Source of the DNA: Acidimicrobiaceae bacterium
GTDB lineage: Bacteria > Actinomycetota > Acidimicrobiia > Acidimicrobiales > RAAP-2
Assembly (NCBI GenBank): GCA_003162475.1
Contig: PMOI01000010.1
Location: forward strand, 186,001-250,000
DNA length: 64,000 bases
Direction: 5' to 3'
The notes beneath the pieces were generated by a model. The model was not told the origin of the DNA. It worked only from the letters and a program-made list of their open reading frames with translations, and ran no database searches. Position 1 is the stretch's first letter. Every line of letters starts with the position of its first letter. A program made the position numbers and the translations under genes. Shown here in pieces: positions 34,707 through 43,799 of the stretch.

Positions 34707-36205
34707 TGCCCCCACAGGTTGGATCACGACGATCATTGATCGTCAGCCTCGTTCTCACCGTCGCCATTGCCTTTGGATCACTCGCGGCGACGCTGTCGCT
34801 CGGCTGGGGACCCAAGCTGGGTCTCGACCTCGCGGGCGGGCTCTCGGTGGTCTACAAGCCAACGACGCACGCGTCGACCGCGGACTTGCAAGAGGTCGTG
34901 ACGATTCTCACGAACCGTGTTGACGGACTCGGCGTCTCGGGGGCCACGGTCAACTTGCTAGGAAAAGAAGTCGTCGTGAGCGTGCCCGGCGTGAAGGACG
35001 CGCGCGCGGTCCTTCAGGCCGTTGGTCAGACCGCGCAACTACTCTTTCGCCCCGTCCTGTGTGAAGCGGCTGTGGGTTCCAAACTCGTCAGCACGACGAC
35101 GTTGCCGGTGTGCGCCCCGCAGTATCAAGACACCGAAGCGAACTTGAACGTCAACACCTCGACCCAAGCACCCGTCAATATCGCTCCCGATCCCTCGTTC
35201 ACGGACATCGCGTCGACGAAGCCGGCGAAGGACCTCCCGGCGGACACGGTGCTCTTGCCACTTCTCGGTCAACCCGGCGTGCGCTACGTGTTGGGGCCGT
35301 CACAGATGACGGGTCACTCAATCAAAAAGGCACTCGCGCAACAAGACCAGGCCGGCGCCTGGGTCGTCAACTACACGCTCACGTCGACCGGCAGTCCTCT
35401 CTGGGACACGGTCGCGCAGAAGAACTTCCACCAACTCCTCGCCATTGAACTCGACGGCGTCGTGCAGTCCGCACCCCTCATTCAACCCGGCCAGGCGGCC
35501 TTCTCCAGTTTCGCCGGTCAGGGTCAGATTTCGGGTTCCTTCACCCAACAGTCAGCGCAGACCCTGGCGCTCGCGATGAACTTCGGTGCCCTGCCCGTTC
35601 GGTTGCAGGCCCTCACCACCACAACCGTGTCACCGACGCTCGGCCACTCGGCCCTCGTGGCCGGTCTCGGCGCCGGCCTCGCCGGCCTCGCACTGGTGTT
35701 GCTCTACACCATTCTCTACTACCGCGCGTTGGGTCTCGTCATCGTGCTCGGTCTCGCGGTCACGGCCTCGTTGCTGTGGGCAATCATCTCGGCGCTCGGC
35801 CATACGGCCTTCGCGCCCAGTTTCGACTTGGCTGGTGTTACCGGATTGATTGTGTCCATTGGTATCACTGTCGACAGTTACATCGTGTACTTCGAACGTT
35901 TGAAAGACGAGGCCCGAGCAGGTCGATCGGTTCGCTCCTCGGTCGATCGCGGTTTCCGCTCGGCGTGGCGAACGGTGTTGGCCGCTGACACGGTGAGCTT
36001 GCTCGCCGCGGTCTTGCTCTACATCATCGCGGTCGGCGACGTGAAGGGCTTCGCGTTCTTCCTAGGCCTTTCGACCTTGATGGACGTGTTGATCACGTGG
36101 TACTTCACGCGTCCACTCGTGATCTTGCTCGGACGTCGGGGATCGTCGAGCACGTCCAAGCTTTCGATGGCCGCCGGCCTGCACGCGGGAGCGCAGAGTG
36201 AGTAA
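34706..36205 (+). CDS. secD: Protein translocase subunit SecD
   Basis: The 499-residue membrane protein has an N-terminal helix (about 11-31), the motif LGLDLAGGLSVVYKP, a periplasm-side domain with ANLNVNTSTQAPVN (a low-complexity insertion), and five C-terminal helices with GITVDSYIVYFERLKDE. SecDF uses the proton gradient to pull exported proteins. It overlaps secF by eight bases. Confidence 0.93.
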   Translation: MPPQVGSRRSLIVSLVLTVAIAFGSLAATLSLGWGPKLGLDLAGGLSVVYKPTTHASTADLQEVVTILTNRVDGLGVSGATVNLLGKEVVVSVPGVKDARAVLQAVGQTAQLLFRPVLCEAAVGSKLVSTTTLPVCAPQYQDTEANLNVNTSTQAPVNIAPDPSFTDIASTKPAKDLPADTVLLPLLGQPGVRYVLGPSQMTGHSIKKALAQQDQAGAWVVNYTLTSTGSPLWDTVAQKNFHQLLAIELDGVVQSAPLIQPGQAAFSSFAGQGQISGSFTQQSAQTLALAMNFGALPVRLQALTTTTVSPTLGHSALVAGLGAGLAGLALVLLYTILYYRALGLVIVLGLAVTASLLWAIISALGHTAFAPSFDLAGVTGLIVSIGITVDSYIVYFERLKDEARAGRSVRSSVDRGFRSAWRTVLAADTVSLLAAVLLYIIAVGDVKGFAFFLGLSTLMDVLITWYFTRPLVILLGRRGSSSTSKLSMAAGLHAGAQSE

Positions 36206-37340
36206 CGACACCGACACCTTCGCGCCCATCGACACCAAGACCTACGGTCGGTTCGGTCGTCTCTACCACGGCCTCACGACCGTTGACTTCGTTGGTCGGC
36301 GCAAGATCTGGTTCACTGTCTCGATCGTCATCATCGTGCTGGGCATTGGCTCGCTCGCTATTCGCGGCTTCAATCTGGGCATTGACTTCAAGGGAGGCAG
36401 CTCTTGGGAAGTGCAGTCGTCTCACACGACGATCGCCAAGATGACGAGCGCCGTCGAGAAGGCCGGACTCTCCCACCCGAACGTCGGTAAGTTGGGTTCG
36501 AAGACTTATCAGGTCACGGCTGACATCAACGCGCTCCCGGCGAGTCAACAAGCCACGATCACCACCGCCGTCGTGAACGCCATGGCGAAAACTGCGAACA
36601 CGAGCGCCAATCAAGTCTCCACGAGCAACGTAGGCCCCACCTGGGGTGGCCAGATCACCAACAAGGCCCTCGAAGCGCTCATCGTGTTCTTCATAGCCGT
36701 CGTTGCCTACATCAGTATTCGATTCGAGCCAAAGATGGCCATCGCGGCCTTCATCGCAATGGTGCACGACCTGCTCGTGACGGTGGGCGTGTACTCGATC
36801 TTCGGCTTTCAGATCACGCCAGACACGGTGATCGCGATCCTGACGATTCTCGGTTACTCCCTCTACGACACGGTCGTCGTCTTCGACCGCGTGCGCGACA
36901 ACACCCAAGGTGTCTTGAAAGGTGGCGATCTCACGTACAGCGAAATGGTGAACCTCTCCATGAACCAAACCCTCGCGCGTTCAATAAACACGTCGCTGGT
37001 CGCGATTTTGCCAGTTCTCGCGGTGCTGTTGATCGGCGCGGACCTACTCGGCGCGACGACACTGCAGAACTACGGCCTGGCACTCTTCGTGGGTCTCATG
37101 AGTGGGGCGTACTCGTCGATCTTCATCGCGAGTCCACTGCTCGCGTGGATGAAAGAGCGCGAACCTCGTTACATTGATTTGGCCGCGCGCGTGAGTGTGC
37201 GAACGGATCGGCGCACGTTGACCGCGTCGAGTGCCGCTTTGCAGGGCGCACAGACGAGCATGACGAACGCGCGCCCCGCACGCTCGGGCGGCGTTAGTGG
37301 GACCATCCAGGCTCGCGCGCGCAAGCAGAAACGCCGCTAA
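36198..37340 (+). CDS. secF: Protein translocase subunit SecF
   Basis: The 380-residue partner of SecD starts with GTG inside the secD end. It has a first helix (about 35-55), the motif FNLGIDFKGGSSWEV, and five further helices with SLYDTVVVFDRVRDN and NQTLARSINTSLVAIL. The C-terminal 60 residues are a basic, low-complexity cytoplasmic tail. A decayed copy of the last 105 codons lies 620 bases downstream (37648-37960). Confidence 0.93.
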   Translation: MSNDTDTFAPIDTKTYGRFGRLYHGLTTVDFVGRRKIWFTVSIVIIVLGIGSLAIRGFNLGIDFKGGSSWEVQSSHTTIAKMTSAVEKAGLSHPNVGKLGSKTYQVTADINALPASQQATITTAVVNAMAKTANTSANQVSTSNVGPTWGGQITNKALEALIVFFIAVVAYISIRFEPKMAIAAFIAMVHDLLVTVGVYSIFGFQITPDTVIAILTILGYSLYDTVVVFDRVRDNTQGVLKGGDLTYSEMVNLSMNQTLARSINTSLVAILPVLAVLLIGADLLGATTLQNYGLALFVGLMSGAYSSIFIASPLLAWMKEREPRYIDLAARVSVRTDRRTLTASSAALQGAQTSMTNARPARSGGVSGTIQARARKQKRR

Positions 37341-37647
37341 GACCAAACAAGACAAGCCGGTTCGGCGCCACGTCCTACCCCCGTGGCTTCTCTCCAGGCG
37401 GCAGAGTCCACTCGGCGGTGCACCCCACACCCAGGCACTTCCAGTGGACAAGGCTGTCCGCCGTACGGTCTACCTCTCTGGCGTCGGCCGCGTGATCGCG
37501 CACCGGCGCGTGGTGGTGAGCGAGGCCCTTTCCGGTCTCTCGTTGCACGATGCCCATGGCCCTCCAATCGACGAGACACTCTCACTGATACCCTAGGGTG
37601 CCCTCACGGGTACGCCGTGAATTGACTCCTCTAGCGACGCGAATTGC
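37341..37647. other. Region between secF and its decayed 3' copy
   Basis: No convincing gene is seen in these 307 bases. An inverted repeat with a central CCCTAGGG and outer TACCC/GGGTA arms (about 37590-37615) may be a terminator for the sec operon, though without a U-run. A minus-strand frame at 37375-37557 is discussed under rejected items. Given the duplication, this stretch may be inserted or rearranged DNA. Confidence 0.4.
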
Positions 37648-37960
37648 GTGCTCATCGGTGCCGACCAGCTGGGCACGACAACGCTGCAGAACTATGGTCT
37701 CGCCCTTGGTGGGTCTCATGAGTGGGGCGTACTCGGCGGTCTTCCTCGCGAGTCCACCACTCGCGAGGATGAAATAGCTTGAGCCTCGTTAGCGTGACCT
37801 CGCCGCGCACGTGAGCGTGCGAACCGATCGGCGCCTCTTGACGGCGTCGAGTGCCGCTTTCCAGGGCGCGCAGACGAGCGTGACGAACGTACGTCCCGCA
37901 TGCTCGGGCAGCATTAGTGGGACCATACAGGCCCGAGCGCGCAAACAGAAGTGCCGCTAG
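37648..37960 (+). pseudogene. secF: Decayed duplicate of the secF 3' end
   Basis: The bases align with 37024-37340, the last third of secF, along their whole length, including the shared stretches TGGGTCTCATGAGTGGGGCG and GACGGCGTCGAGTGCCGCTT-like sequence and the terminal CAGAA-GCCGCTA. The copy has small deletions (for instance two bases at about 37706), premature stops (in GATGAAATAG and CTCGTTAGCG) and no start, so it cannot make protein. It shows that a segmental duplication took place here and has since diverged. Confidence 0.88.
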
Positions 37961-38206
37961 GGCGTCGGGTCAAAAACACACCACATGTCTTTCGTTGCGG
38001 TTCTGCCCAGCAGTGAGAGCGTAGGCATTCCTCAAATCGATTCGCCCGCGCAGTGAGTTGCAGGTAGCCATCGGAGCGTGGTCGGCGCCTGCGGACTGTG
38101 TGAATCAAGGGCTTAGCGAGCGACGCCTGCCGATGATATCGTTCGCGGCAACGGCGAGAGTCCGTCCCGGGTGACCGTACCGTTGAGACCACAAGGAGGT
38201 TTCCCC
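37961..38206. other. Leader region of the secreted protein gene
   Basis: No gene is seen. The last part holds the strong Shine-Dalgarno AAGGAGG (38193-38199) 7 bases before the GTG at 38207. A GC-rich potential stem region lies at about 38125-38165. I could not assign a riboswitch class. Confidence 0.4.
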
Positions 38207-40009
38207 GTGCGACGCCTACTACTTGCACTTGCTTTGATTACCGCTGTGCCGATCGCGATAACTGCGACCCCACCCAGTGCCCTCGCCAGTTCGTCGAACT
38301 CGTCGGCGAACATGACCTACACGTCATCGACGGTGAACCTGCAGAAGGTGGGCACGGTGAACCTGAGTGCTGCCACGACACCGGGGGGTCCAGCGAGCGC
38401 GTTGGCCGCCGCGCCGGTTTCCGTGCGACTCGGCGCACCACCCGTGGACTTCGCCAAAGGCGGATTCGCTGCGGCCAGTACGATCAACACTGCCGGTGCG
38501 GTCGCCTCCGGCAACGAGATCGCGGTGCAGCGCGACAAGCAGTTAACGGGATTCGAAGGGATTAGCGGACCCCAGCAGGCTGCGGTCAACGTCCAGCCCT
38601 CCGATCTCGAGCCGCCGGACCAGGGTACCTGCGCAGGCCCGAGCGACTCCCATGGCACCGTCACGGTGGAGATCATCAACAATGCTCTTTCGGCGTACAC
38701 GCCGTCAGGAACCCAGGTGCTGCCCATTTCTCCCACCTACGCGCTGTTCGACCAGCCCGGCGGGACGTTCCTCTCCGACCCGCGCTGTTACTTTGATGTG
38801 CAGACGCAGCGGTGGTTCTTCACAGAGCTATCCATCCTGACCGCCACCAGTAGTGCGCAGTTCGTTGCGGTGAGCCAAAGCGCTAACCCGTTTGGCAACT
38901 ACACGGTGTTCAGCATCGACACGACCGACGCGACGAACCCCCTAGGCGACTGCCCCTGCTTTGGCGACTACGACCAGATCGGCGCCGACGCGAACGGTTT
39001 CTATATAACGACGAGTGAGTTCTCGATCCAAAACGTGTACCCGGCGGCCTCTTACAACGGTGCCGTGGTGTACGCGATCTCCAAGACGCGCCTGGCCTCC
39101 GCCGCGAAGGGTGGCAAGCCCCCGACCGCCGCGAGGTACCAGATCACCGCCGACTCCTTCGGGACGAGCGCCAACGGCGCGAACAGCGGGCCGTACCACG
39201 TCTCGCCCGCGTCGACGCCACCCGACGGCACGTACGCGAACAACACCGAGTACTTCGTCGAGTCCAACTCCAACCAGTTGAGCGACAATCACTTGATCGT
39301 CTACTCGTTGACAGGAACCGACGCGCTCAACCACGGCGGCGTCCCCTCGTTACAGGCGACCGAGATCGTCAGCGAGAGCTACGCGTTCCCTCCGGACGCC
39401 ACCCAGAAAAACGGTCCGCTGCCGTTCGGCCTCGCGAACTACGGAGCGACGTCACCCACGGGCCTCCAAGCTGACTTCAACGCGGTCCAGCAAGTGACCT
39501 ACACCAACGGTCAGCTGTACGGCGCTATGGACACGGGGGTCGGCAGCCCGACGCCAACTACCGACGGCATCGCGTGGTTCAACCTCAACCCGTCGACGCA
39601 GTCGCGCGGGTTGTCGGTGCAAGTCTCGTCACAGGGATACGTGCACAGCAGTCAGAACCTCCTGTATCCCGACGTCGTCGTGAACGGATCGGGCCAGGGC
39701 TACGTCGTCTTCTCCGTCTCCGGAGCGGCCGAGTACCCGAGCCCTGGCTACATCGCGTTCGACTCGCATTCTGGGCCGACTGGCAACATCCGCCTGGCGA
39801 CCGTAGGCTCCGCGCCCGAGGATGGTTTCACGTGCTACCCGGCTCCGCCGGCCAACTACCCGCCTCTTGGTGGCTGTCGCTGGGGTGACTACTCCGGTGG
39901 CGCCGAGTGGAACGGACAGTTCTTCTTGATGGCGGAGTACATCCCGCCGAGCCCTCGCGACACGTACGTCAACTGGGGCACCTTCATCTGGACCCCGTCT
40001 AGCCACTAG
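38207..40009 (+). CDS. Large secreted protein of unknown function
   Basis: The GTG at 38207 is chosen because of AAGGAGG upstream; this yields VRRLLLALALITAVPIAITA, a classical signal peptide with cleavage after SALA. The mature protein of about 570 residues is rich in Gly, Ser, Thr, Asn and aromatic residues, with repeated strand-like units. Examples are FDVQTQRWFFTEL, FGDYDQIGADANGFYITTS and GGCRWGDYSGGAEWNGQFF. The pattern suggests a beta-propeller-like fold. Two Cys-rich spots (GDCPCFGDYD, FTCYPAPP...GGCRW) may form disulfides. There is no sorting signal or membrane anchor. Enzymatic motifs are not recognised. It stands alone between secF debris and rel. Confidence 0.75.
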   Translation: MRRLLLALALITAVPIAITATPPSALASSSNSSANMTYTSSTVNLQKVGTVNLSAATTPGGPASALAAAPVSVRLGAPPVDFAKGGFAAASTINTAGAVASGNEIAVQRDKQLTGFEGISGPQQAAVNVQPSDLEPPDQGTCAGPSDSHGTVTVEIINNALSAYTPSGTQVLPISPTYALFDQPGGTFLSDPRCYFDVQTQRWFFTELSILTATSSAQFVAVSQSANPFGNYTVFSIDTTDATNPLGDCPCFGDYDQIGADANGFYITTSEFSIQNVYPAASYNGAVVYAISKTRLASAAKGGKPPTAARYQITADSFGTSANGANSGPYHVSPASTPPDGTYANNTEYFVESNSNQLSDNHLIVYSLTGTDALNHGGVPSLQATEIVSESYAFPPDATQKNGPLPFGLANYGATSPTGLQADFNAVQQVTYTNGQLYGAMDTGVGSPTPTTDGIAWFNLNPSTQSRGLSVQVSSQGYVHSSQNLLYPDVVVNGSGQGYVVFSVSGAAEYPSPGYIAFDSHSGPTGNIRLATVGSAPEDGFTCYPAPPANYPPLGGCRWGDYSGGAEWNGQFFLMAEYIPPSPRDTYVNWGTFIWTPSSH

Positions 40010-40307
40010 CAAAAAGGACTCCAGCGTCGAGTGCGGGTGCGGACTTGCACCCGGCGCTGAAGACTCATGATGAGGATCAAACAGTTTTAAGCGGTTGGGG
40101 ACCGCTCTCGTCACCTTCGTGGTCTCGTTGGTCGTGATGCGTGCTCGTTGCCGTGATGGCGCTCGGGTGCAAGAGTACGTTGCTCAATTTGTCGCGTCGG
40201 GACGGTCGTTGTACCTCTTCGGATTGATGGGATTTGGACGTCTGTTTTCGTTTTAGAGCGTGGGGAACGGTTAAAGCATGGAGCTAACCCACCGGTAGGC
40301 TGAACCC
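40010..40307. other. Intergenic region with two hairpins upstream of rel
   Basis: At 40023-40058 CGGGTGC and GCACCCG close a 6-base loop, with outer AGCG/CGCT pairing, 14 bases after the preceding stop; it is a plausible terminator without a U-run. A second hairpin, AGCGGT / ACCGCT with loop TGGGG, lies at 40090-40106. The rest, up to 40307, should hold the promoter of the rel operon, but no clear consensus was recognised. Confidence 0.45.
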
Positions 40308-42518
40308 ATGGTTAGTCTCACTTCGCGCTCTTCAGCTGACCCCGTGCTGTTGAGCTCGATTGAGCGTCTTATTGCTCGATTCAACGAGCACCACGAGAAC
40401 GGCGACGTGGAACTGATCCGCCGCGCCGGGATCGCCGCCATCAACGCCCACGAGGGCCAACTACGCAGAACGGGCGAGCCCTACGTCACCCACCCCATCG
40501 CTGTCGCCGGGATAACGGCCGATCTAGGCCTCGACGAGGTCACCATCGCCGCGGCGCTGCTCCACGACGCCGTTGAGGATACCGGGGTCACGACGAAGTG
40601 GCTCGATAGTGAGTTCGGCGCCCAGGTGGCGGCGGTCGTTGACGGTGTGACCAAACTCGACCGCCTCGAATTCGACTCGAAAGAGGCCCAACAGGCCGCC
40701 ACGATCAGGAAAATGTTCATTGCCATGGCTCAGGACTGGCGGGTTTTGTTGATAAAGCTCGCCGACCGACTGCACAACATGCGAACGATCTCGGTGATGC
40801 CTATGCATCGTCAGCGGTCCATCGCGCAAGAGACGCTTGACGTCTACGCGCCGCTGGCGCACCGTCTCGGTGTCCAACAGGTCAAGTGGCAACTCGAAGA
40901 CCTGAGTTTCGCGACCCTGCACCCCAAGCGGTACGCCGAGATCGAACAGATGGTCGCCGCGCGCCAGCCCGAGCGCGAGTCCTACCTCGCCGAGGTGATG
41001 GCGACGCTGCTCGCCAAGCTCGACGAGTTCAACATCCGCGCGGAGGTTCGAGGTCGACCGAAGCACTTCTGGAGCATCTACGAAAAGATGGTCGTGGGCG
41101 GTAAGGAGTTCGACGACATCTTCGACCTCGTGGGCTTGCGCCTCATCGTCGACGAAGAGCGTGACTGTTGGGCGGCGCTCGGCGCGATTCACGCCCTGTG
41201 GTCGCCCGTGCAGGGACGTTTCAAGGACTACATCAACTCGCCGAAGTTCAACTTGTACCAGTCGCTGCACACCACCGTCATTGGTCCGCGCGGTAAGTCG
41301 GTCGAAGTCCAAGTGCGCACGCAAGAGATGCACCGTCGCGCCGAGTTCGGAGTCGCGGCGCACTGGAGCTACAAAGAGGGTGCCACCGCCAAAGAAGTCG
41401 CGTGGATGCAGCGCTTGGCCGACGTCGAGGAAGAAGAGAAGGACCCCATTGCCTTCCTGGAGGCCCTCAAACTCGATCTCGGCCAAGACGAGGTCTACCT
41501 CTTTACGCCCAAGGGTCGCGTCATCGCGCTCATCGAGGGAGCGACGCCCATCGACTTCGCCTACGCCGTGCACACTGAAGTGGGTCACCACTGCGTGGGG
41601 GCGAAGGTGAACGGTCGTCTCGTGCCACTCGACACGGTGTTGCGCTCGGCCGACGTCGTCGAAATCGTCACCAGCAAGAACGAGAACGCCGGTCCTTCGA
41701 GAGACTGGTTGAATATCGCCCAGTCTTCAAGAGCCAAGTCCAAGATCCGCCAGTGGTTCCAGCGAGAGCGTCGCGACGACGCCATCGAGGGCGGTAGAGA
41801 AGAACTCACCAAGGCGCTGCGTCGCGAGGGTCTGCCGATCGCGACCTCACTTTCGTCCAGCGCCCTCGACGCTGTGATTGCGTCGATGAACCTCGAAGAC
41901 CGAGACGCGCTCTTCATGGCGATCGACAGCGATCAGATCTCGGCGCTCGCGGTCGTCCAACGACTGGACCGCGAACTGCGTGGGGGCGACGCCGAGCAGA
42001 TGCCCACCACGGTCACCAAAGTGCCGCGCACGAGCCGCACGACGCGTCGCACGGCCGGCGTGTACGTCGAAGGGCTCGACGACGTCATGATTCACTTGGC
42101 GCGTTGCTGTTCGCCCGTCCCCGGCGACAGCATCATGGGTTTCATTACCCAAGGGCGCGGGGTGTCGGTGCACCGTGACGACTGCTCGAACGCCGTGGCG
42201 TTGGCGCAGCGACTCGGTGAGCGCATCATCGACGTGGAGTGGGACGGATCCGCTGGCGGTCAGTACCGCGCCGTCCTCGAGATCATGGCCTTCGATCGAT
42301 CTCGACTTCTCCTCGACGTCTCGAAGGTCGTTGCCGAGTATCACCTCAACATCATCTCGAGTAGTTCCACGACGTCGGGCGCGCGTATCGTGCGCATGAT
42401 CTTCGACGTCGAACTCGCCGATCCGACGCACCTGTCGAGTCTTTTGGCTGCGCTCAAGGGCGTCGACGGCGTCTTCGACGCCTTTCGTCAGCTGCCGGGT
42501 CAGAAGAAGACCTCGTGA
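40308..42518 (+). CDS. rel: Bifunctional (p)ppGpp synthetase/hydrolase Rel
   Basis: The 736-residue protein has the HD hydrolase domain (AALLHDAVEDTGV, KLADRLHNMRT), the synthetase domain (GRPKHFWSIYEKM, FKDYINSPKFNLYQSLHT), a TGS domain (FTPKGRVIALIEGATPIDFAY), a zinc-finger-like CC region (HLARCCSPVPGDSIMGF) and a C-terminal ACT domain. Both catalytic sites look intact, so it is the single long Rel enzyme of actinobacteria controlling the stringent response. It overlaps hisS by four bases. Confidence 0.96.
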   Translation: MVSLTSRSSADPVLLSSIERLIARFNEHHENGDVELIRRAGIAAINAHEGQLRRTGEPYVTHPIAVAGITADLGLDEVTIAAALLHDAVEDTGVTTKWLDSEFGAQVAAVVDGVTKLDRLEFDSKEAQQAATIRKMFIAMAQDWRVLLIKLADRLHNMRTISVMPMHRQRSIAQETLDVYAPLAHRLGVQQVKWQLEDLSFATLHPKRYAEIEQMVAARQPERESYLAEVMATLLAKLDEFNIRAEVRGRPKHFWSIYEKMVVGGKEFDDIFDLVGLRLIVDEERDCWAALGAIHALWSPVQGRFKDYINSPKFNLYQSLHTTVIGPRGKSVEVQVRTQEMHRRAEFGVAAHWSYKEGATAKEVAWMQRLADVEEEEKDPIAFLEALKLDLGQDEVYLFTPKGRVIALIEGATPIDFAYAVHTEVGHHCVGAKVNGRLVPLDTVLRSADVVEIVTSKNENAGPSRDWLNIAQSSRAKSKIRQWFQRERRDDAIEGGREELTKALRREGLPIATSLSSSALDAVIASMNLEDRDALFMAIDSDQISALAVVQRLDRELRGGDAEQMPTTVTKVPRTSRTTRRTAGVYVEGLDDVMIHLARCCSPVPGDSIMGFITQGRGVSVHRDDCSNAVALAQRLGERIIDVEWDGSAGGQYRAVLEIMAFDRSRLLLDVSKVVAEYHLNIISSSSTTSGARIVRMIFDVELADPTHLSSLLAALKGVDGVFDAFRQLPGQKKTS

Positions 42519-43798
42519 GCGAGTCCTCCGCGCCGTTCAAGGCGCCCATTGGCACGCACGACGTGCTCGGGCCCGAGTCCGCGTCATGGGAAGGCCTCGT
42601 CGCCACGTTCGCCGAAAGCGCGTATCGCTACGGCTTCTCGCTCGTGATGACGCCCATCTTCGAAGACGTGGGTGTCTTTCTTCGCGGCATCGGTGAGGAG
42701 AGCGACGTCTTCAAAAAGGAGATGTACGTCTTCGAGGACCGCGGCGAACGCCGTTACGCGCTACGCCCCGAGGGAACGGCGTCCGTGGTGCGCGCGTTCG
42801 TCCAGCACCAGCCAACGACTCCCTGGAAGGCCTGGTACCTGACACCAGCCTTTCGCTACGAGCGACCCCAGAAGGGACGTTATCGCCAGCACTATCAACT
42901 CGGCGTGGAAGTCCTCGGCACCGATGACCCGGCCGTCGACGTCGAGGTCATCGCCCTCGCGAACAGCTTCTACCGTTCGATTGGCCTTCGCCAAGTACGA
43001 CTCTTGATCAACTCCATGGGTCACGACGTCTGTCGCGCGGCGTACGTCAAGATTCTTCGCAAGTACCTCAAGGCGAATCAAGAACAACTCTGTGATGAGC
43101 ATCGCGAGAGTTGGCGCGATAATCCGCTGCGCGTACTCGACTGCAAGCGCGCTCCGTGCATCAAGGTCACGTCCGAGGGACCGATGTTGATCGATCACGT
43201 CTGTGACGACTGTCGCGCACACTTCGACAAGGTGGTCGCGGGGCTGACGGCCCTCGGCATCGAGAGCGTCCTCAGTCCGCGTCTCGTACGAGGTTTTGAC
43301 TACTACAACCGAACTACGTTCGAATTCATCGCCGACGCGTTCGAGAGCGCACAGAATTCGATTGGCGGCGGTGGACGTTACGACAAGTTGGCCGAAGAGC
43401 TCGGCGGCAAGCCCACGAGCGGCATCGGCTTTGGCAGTGGCGTCGAAAGGATACTTCTCGCTCGCGCGGCCGAAGGCGTTGACACCGCACTTCTGAAGCG
43501 ATCACTCGACGTCTTCGTCGTCGACACCACGGGTGACGGCGCCGTGAGCGTTCTCGTCGAACGTCTGCGTGGGGCCGGCGTCGCGACGGATCGCGCCTAC
43601 GACCAACGGTCGCTGAAGGCCCAGATGAAGGTGGCCGACAAGTCCGGTGCCCGCCTGGCGCTGCTCGTCGGACCCGAGGAACTTGCCGCCGGTGAGGTTA
43701 CGATTAGGGACCTGCGAAGCCAGGACTTTGCGCAGGCGCAACCGCGCGTCGCGCTAAGCGAGATCGTTTCGACGGTCGCCAATCTATTGACGAAGTGA
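42515..43798 (+). CDS. hisS: Histidyl-tRNA synthetase
   Basis: The 427-residue class II enzyme starts with GTG overlapping rel. Motif 2 is visible as YRYERPQKGRYRQHYQLGVE, and the HisRS-specific LVRGFDYYNRTTFEF and GGGGRYDKLAEELGG follow. The C-terminal anticodon-binding domain is complete. It attaches His to tRNA-His. Length is normal. Confidence 0.95.
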   Translation: MSESSAPFKAPIGTHDVLGPESASWEGLVATFAESAYRYGFSLVMTPIFEDVGVFLRGIGEESDVFKKEMYVFEDRGERRYALRPEGTASVVRAFVQHQPTTPWKAWYLTPAFRYERPQKGRYRQHYQLGVEVLGTDDPAVDVEVIALANSFYRSIGLRQVRLLINSMGHDVCRAAYVKILRKYLKANQEQLCDEHRESWRDNPLRVLDCKRAPCIKVTSEGPMLIDHVCDDCRAHFDKVVAGLTALGIESVLSPRLVRGFDYYNRTTFEFIADAFESAQNSIGGGGRYDKLAEELGGKPTSGIGFGSGVERILLARAAEGVDTALLKRSLDVFVVDTTGDGAVSVLVERLRGAGVATDRAYDQRSLKAQMKVADKSGARLALLVGPEELAAGEVTIRDLRSQDFAQAQPRVALSEIVSTVANLLTK

Positions 43799-43799
43799 A

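Noticed and set aside
37375-37557. 60-codon minus-strand frame after secF
   Set aside because: Its end (VHWKCLGVGCTAEW) looks like a zinc-ribbon fragment, but it is short, lacks a ribosome binding site and no relative was recognised.
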